A stretch of 9,556 nucleotides of DNA from CAVRZY01 sp963725415. Lineage in GTDB: Bacteria; Acidobacteriota; Terriglobia; Bryobacterales; Bryobacteraceae. The DNA lies in NCBI GenBank assembly GCA_963725415.1, contig CAVRZY010000232.1, positions 1 to 9,556 on the forward strand. The letters run 5' to 3'. The first letter of the stretch is position 1, and every line of letters begins with the position of its first letter. A program made the translations under genes and the position numbers. The notes under the pieces were generated by a model that had not been told where the DNA came from, did not search any database, and saw only the letters and a list, made by a program, of their open reading frames with translations. This document shows, in pieces, positions 6,051 to 9,556 of the stretch.

Positions 6051-8027
6051 ATGTTTGCCCATCTGAAAGCGCTGCTCGGAAGGCTCGGACGAGTCGAGAA
6101 GGTCTTCCTGGTGTTGCTTCCCTTCTACGTGGTGGCGAGGTTTGCGTCTCCGGGCAGCACCGTTGAGGTCCTGCTCGCCATTGCGGCTTACTTCACGGGA
6201 GCGGCGGTGGTCTATCGCCTGGTGCGGGCGGGTCTGAAGAAGACCATCTGGCGGCTGCGGAACCGGCTGCTGGTGGTGTACGTGTTTATTGCGGTGGTAC
6301 CCATCGCCCTGCTGGTGGGGCTGGTGGGCATTGGGGTGTGGATCCTGACAGGGCAGATTGCCATGCACATGGTCACCGCCGAACTGGAGGAGCGCGCCCA
6401 TGCGCTGCTGGGGCCCGCCCAGAGCCAGATTCGCGCCATCACGCCGTACTACCGGAGGCGCTTTCCCGGGCTGGAGTTGCTGGCGCGCGATGGCGGGGAG
6501 TGGCGGGATCCGAAAGAGGCTTCCATCACGGCGCCGCCAGAGGGCTGGCGCGAGGCCAGCGGCTTGATCTCGAAGGGTGGCGACCTGTATGTTTGGGCGC
6601 ACTCCATCCGGGCTGGCGCCGAGACCACCCTGATGGCTCCGCTGACCGGGGATGTCTTGGCTGAGTTGGTCCCCAACCTGGGGGAGGTGTCCTTCCTTCG
6701 GGAAGAGGTGGCTTCGCCTGGGGCGAGCAGGCGCCGCAGAGGGCCGGTAAGGGTGGTGGTATCAGGCAAAGAGCTGAGCCTGCCGGAGCTGGCGCGGGGC
6801 CAGAAGGACCGCCTGCCTCCGCCAGCCAATCAATTGGACCGCGAAGTGATGTATATCTCGCCGGTGCCGGTAGCGGTGTGGGAATCGCCCGGGGCCATGG
6901 AGAAGCGGGTTCTGATCATCCGCACCCGCTACTCTGCGGTGCTGCGGACCATCTTTGGCCAGACTGTGGAATTCACGGAAGGGTTCACCATGGCCTCGCT
7001 GGCGTCGTTCGTCTTCGTTGGGGCGGCGGCCCTGTTCTTCGTCTTCGAACTAGTCTCGCTGATCATCGGAATTCGGCTCACGCGGACTATTACGGGGGCG
7101 GTGCACAACCTGTACGAGGGGACCCAGAAGGTGAGGGAGGGGGATTTCTCGCACCGCATCGAGGTGCACGGGAACGATCAATTGGCGGACCTCAGCGATT
7201 CGTTCAACCGTATGACCGAGAACCTGGAGCGGCTGGTGGAGGTGGCCAAGGAGAAGGAACGCCTCCAATCGGAGCTGGAAATCGCACGGGAAGTGCAGAA
7301 CCAGCTCTATCCGAAGAGCATGCCGGTTTCCAGGACGCTGGAGTTGACGGCGGTGTGCCGGCCGGCCCGCATGGTGTCGGGCGACTACTACGATTTCCTG
7401 AGCCTGGAGGCGCCGAAACTGGCGCTGGCGATCGGGGACGTGGCGGGGAAAGGCATCTCGGCGGCGCTGCTGATGGCCACGGTGCAATCAACCATGCGGG
7501 CGCAGTTGCGAGCCGGGCGCGAGATGGCCGCCACGGTGGGCAACGGAGGGCCAGGGTCCTTCTTCTCCACGGCCGCCATGGTTTCCCGGCTCAACCAGCA
7601 GCTCTACGCGTATACGCCGCCGGAGAAGTTCGCGACCTTCTTTTTCGCTGTCTATGACGACCTGACGGGCCTGATGACATATACTAACGCCGGGCACTTG
7701 CCGCCGATCCGGTTACGCAACGGGACGCCCCAACGCCTGGAAGTCACGGGCATGATCGTGGGGGCTTTCCCGTTTTCGACTTATGAGGAGAGTTCGATTC
7801 AACTGGAGGGGGGCGACCTGCTGGTGTGCTTCACCGACGGCCTCACGGAGCCGGAGAACGAGTACGGCGAGATGTTCGGGGAGGAGCGGCTGATCGAGTT
7901 GGTGCTCAAGAATTTGAATCGCGAGGCCGAGGAGATCATCGCTTCGGCAATGGATTCGGTGTGCGAGTGGACCGGCTCGCCGGAGTTGCAGGACGATATG
8001 ACGATGCTGGTAGCAAGGAGGTCGTGA
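6051..8027 (+). CDS. Membrane HAMP-SpoIIE-type PP2C serine/threonine phosphatase
   Basis: A transmembrane signal-transduction phosphatase, in the RsbU/RsbP/SpoIIE style, which would dephosphorylate a phospho-serine or -threonine regulator such as an anti-sigma antagonist. About 658 residues from ATG 6051. Hydrophobic segments lie at about 18-32, 38-58 and 73-101, then an extracytoplasmic stretch of about 210 residues with no domain I recognise, a fourth segment at 314-342, a HAMP domain (about 343-395), a coiled-coil linker (390-425, KEKERLQSELEIAREVQNQL), and the PP2C domain (about 430-655). Metal-binding residues are intact: D445 in SGDYYDF, D463 in GDVAGKG, D596 in FTDGLTE, and D648/D649 in DDMTMLV. 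The start lacks a good ribosome-binding site; TTG 6036 would overlap the upstream stop as TTGA and is the alternative. The same frame is open upstream to 5529, but that part lies over the oxidoreductase. No anti-sigma kinase or STAS partner is in the window. Confidence 0.93.
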   Translation: MFAHLKALLGRLGRVEKVFLVLLPFYVVARFASPGSTVEVLLAIAAYFTGAAVVYRLVRAGLKKTIWRLRNRLLVVYVFIAVVPIALLVGLVGIGVWILTGQIAMHMVTAELEERAHALLGPAQSQIRAITPYYRRRFPGLELLARDGGEWRDPKEASITAPPEGWREASGLISKGGDLYVWAHSIRAGAETTLMAPLTGDVLAELVPNLGEVSFLREEVASPGASRRRRGPVRVVVSGKELSLPELARGQKDRLPPPANQLDREVMYISPVPVAVWESPGAMEKRVLIIRTRYSAVLRTIFGQTVEFTEGFTMASLASFVFVGAAALFFVFELVSLIIGIRLTRTITGAVHNLYEGTQKVREGDFSHRIEVHGNDQLADLSDSFNRMTENLERLVEVAKEKERLQSELEIAREVQNQLYPKSMPVSRTLELTAVCRPARMVSGDYYDFLSLEAPKLALAIGDVAGKGISAALLMATVQSTMRAQLRAGREMAATVGNGGPGSFFSTAAMVSRLNQQLYAYTPPEKFATFFFAVYDDLTGLMTYTNAGHLPPIRLRNGTPQRLEVTGMIVGAFPFSTYEESSIQLEGGDLLVCFTDGLTEPENEYGEMFGEERLIELVLKNLNREAEEIIASAMDSVCEWTGSPELQDDMTMLVARRS

Positions 8028-8034
8028 AGGCATC

Positions 8035-9045
8035 ATGGACCGCTTGTGGCGCCGCTTCCTCTACATCGGGCTGGCCATGCTGCTGGTGCTGGTCACGGGG
8101 ACGGCGGGCTTCACCGTCATAGAACACTGCACGCCCTTCGAAGCGTTCTACATGACGCTGACCACGATCACCACGGTCGGCTACGGCGAGATTGTCCCCC
8201 TGGGCCGAGCGGGCCGGATTTTCAATTCCTTTCTGATCGTCTTCGGGGTCACGACCATGTTTTTCGCCATTGGGGCGATGACCCAGACGATCATCGAGCT
8301 GGAGCTGGGAGAGCTGTTCGGAAAACGGCGGATCAAACGCATGATCGAAAAACTGGAGAACCATTACATCGTGTGCGGTTTTGGCCGGGTGGGGCGCGCC
8401 GCCGCCCAGGAGTTGAAGCGGGCCGGCGTGCCGTTCGTGGTGGTGGACCGCAGTCCGGAAAGAGTGGAAAAGGCCATGCGCGCGGAGATGCTGGCCGTTC
8501 TGGCGGATTCCACGCAGGACCAGACACTCCGGGACGTCGGCATCGCGCGAGCCCGGGGCTTGATCGCCGCGCTGAAGACCGACGCCGACAACCTGTTTGT
8601 GATCCTTTCCGCCAAGACCCTGAATGCGAAACTGAAGGTGGCGGCGCGGGCGGACGAAGAGGAAGCCGAAAGCAAGCTGCGGCGCGCGGGCGCCGAGACG
8701 GTCTTCGCGCCATACTCGAATGCGGGCCACCAGATGGCCCTGTCGCTGCTGCGTCCGCACGTAGTGCAGTTCCTGGACGTGGCGACCAGGAACATCGGGC
8801 TGGACGTGGGCATCGAGCAGGTCCGTGTGGCCGAGGAAAGCGAGTTTGTTTCCCGGTCGCTCAAGCAGATGGAACTGCGGCGGGACCTGGGGGTGATCGT
8901 GCTGGCCATCCGGAAGGCGGACGGGCAGATGCTGTTCAACCCGCCTGCGGAAGCCGTGATCGCGGGCGGCGACTACCTGATCGTGATGGGCGAGCAGCAG
9001 AACCTGCGCCGGCTGGAGACACTGTTCACGGGGGTGCGAGCATGA
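8035..9045 (+). CDS. RCK-domain potassium channel (MthK/Kch-like)
   Basis: Two-transmembrane K+ channel with cytoplasmic RCK (TrkA-N and TrkA-C) regulatory domains, in the inner membrane. 336 residues, close to MthK. TM1 spans about 9-28. The pore loop carries the selectivity filter TTVGYGE (46-52), intact for K+. TM2 spans about 62-82 (FNSFLIVFGVTTMFFAIGA). The RCK_N Rossmann fold starts at HYIVCGFGRVGR (110-121; GxGxxG), with VVVDRSPERVE and LKTDADNLFVIL following. RCK_C covers about 240-330 (EESEFVSRSLKQMELR, GGDYLIVMGE). Nucleotide (NAD(H)/ATP) or divalent-cation gating is typical of the family; the ligand here is unknown. ATG 8035 lies 7 bases after the phosphatase stop; AAGGAGG (8015-8021) and GAAGG (8026-8030) precede it. 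The last bases overlap the next start as ATGA. It could conduct K+ inward or outward. Confidence 0.94.
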   Translation: MDRLWRRFLYIGLAMLLVLVTGTAGFTVIEHCTPFEAFYMTLTTITTVGYGEIVPLGRAGRIFNSFLIVFGVTTMFFAIGAMTQTIIELELGELFGKRRIKRMIEKLENHYIVCGFGRVGRAAAQELKRAGVPFVVVDRSPERVEKAMRAEMLAVLADSTQDQTLRDVGIARARGLIAALKTDADNLFVILSAKTLNAKLKVAARADEEEAESKLRRAGAETVFAPYSNAGHQMALSLLRPHVVQFLDVATRNIGLDVGIEQVRVAEESEFVSRSLKQMELRRDLGVIVLAIRKADGQMLFNPPAEAVIAGGDYLIVMGEQQNLRRLETLFTGVRA

Positions 9046-9556
9046 AGATCCTGACCGCGGCCCAGATGCGGGAAGTGGATCGCCGCACCATCGAGATGGG
9101 CATCCCGGGTTTGATCCTGATGGAAAACGCCGGCAGCCGGGTGGTGGAGTTTCTGGCGGAGACTTTCGCTCCCCTGGCGGAGCATCGGATCGTGATCCTG
9201 TGCGGCAAGGGGAACAACGGGGGCGACGGGCTGGTGATCGCGCGCCAGCTCTACAGCCGCATCCGGCCGCGGGCGCTGGACGTGGTGCTGGCTGGGGCGG
9301 CGGAGGAGTTTCGGGGCGAGGCGGCGGACAATCTCCGGATGCTGGAGGTGTGCGGGTGCCCGGTCGCCTGCGAGATCACTCCGCAGATGCGAGCGGCCTC
9401 GATTGTCATCGACGCGCTGCTGGGAACGGGACTCAAAGGCCCGGCCACGGGACGGATGCTGGAGTTCATCCGCGAGATCAACTCGGGGTTCCCCCAGGCG
9501 AAGGTGGTGGCCGTTGATATACCCTCGGGGCTCGACAGCGACGCCGAGACCAGCGC
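9042..9556 (+). CDS. nnr: NAD(P)H-hydrate epimerase domain (Nnr), 3'-truncated by window end
   Basis: Repairs NAD(P)HX, the hydrated, damaged form of NAD(P)H, by epimerising the S and R forms; most bacterial proteins are bifunctional, with a C-terminal ADP/ATP-dependent dehydratase (YjeF/Nnr). Only the first 171 codons are in the window, and no stop is reached. The YjeF_N fold is clear: the opening KILTAAQMREVDRR, GIPGLILMENAG, the CGKGNNGGDGLVIARQL block at residues 54-70, D124 in IDALLGTGLKG, and VDIPSGLDSD from residue 158. These are the NADPHX- and K+-binding elements of the family. ATG 9042 overlaps the channel stop as ATGA, implying translational coupling; a GGGGGTG at 9030-9036 may help initiation. 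Whether the C-terminal dehydratase domain is present cannot be seen. Confidence 0.93.
   Translation, partial: MKILTAAQMREVDRRTIEMGIPGLILMENAGSRVVEFLAETFAPLAEHRIVILCGKGNNGGDGLVIARQLYSRIRPRALDVVLAGAAEEFRGEAADNLRMLEVCGCPVACEITPQMRAASIVIDALLGTGLKGPATGRMLEFIREINSGFPQAKVVAVDIPSGLDSDAETS

Overview
The window has two unlike parts. Positions 1 to about 1215 are AT-rich (roughly one third G+C by eye), have no intact gene, and hold minus-strand coding remnants broken by frame changes. From about 1235 to the end the DNA is GC-rich (well over 60% by eye) and tightly packed with plus-strand genes. The GC-rich part suggests a Gram-negative, LPS-making bacterium. The mix of lpxD, a Cys-type sulfatase, ThuA-like and Gfo/Idh/MocA proteins, a HAMP-SpoIIE phosphatase and an RCK channel, with TGCTA-type extended -10 promoters, fits an acidobacterium of the Solibacter/Bryobacter type. 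That assignment is an inference from composition and gene style, not a database match.

Layout. 127-610 (minus) is a DUF4062 domain remnant read in alternating frames; 921-1222 (minus) is a second, unrecognised coding remnant read in three frames; 611-920 shows nothing convincing. At about 1205-1240 the AT-rich DNA meets the middle of a ThuA-family gene, of which only the C-terminal part (to 1532) remains. A Tat-exported sulfatase (1529-2958) overlaps the ThuA stop and is split by a one-base loss in a C tract at 2500-2505. After a hairpin and a likely promoter comes lpxD (3064-4110), overlapped by 8 bases by a LOG-family nucleotide hydrolase (4103-4912). A Gfo/Idh/MocA oxidoreductase (4969-6039) appears to have its own extended -10 promoter and possibly a leaderless start. 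Then follow a membrane HAMP/SpoIIE-type PP2C phosphatase (6051-8027), an RCK-gated potassium channel (8035-9045), and the start of an NAD(P)H-hydrate repair enzyme (from 9042, cut by the window end).

How they fit together. ThuA and the sulfatase look like a translationally coupled pair for degrading sulfated polysaccharide or another glycan. lpxD supplies lipid A synthesis. The last three genes are nearly contiguous and probably co-transcribed; they combine signalling, K+ flux and nicotinamide-cofactor repair.

The main puzzle is the left end: either decayed genes of a foreign, defence-type island that interrupted the ThuA gene, or a chimeric, poorly corrected contig end. The sequence alone cannot separate these.
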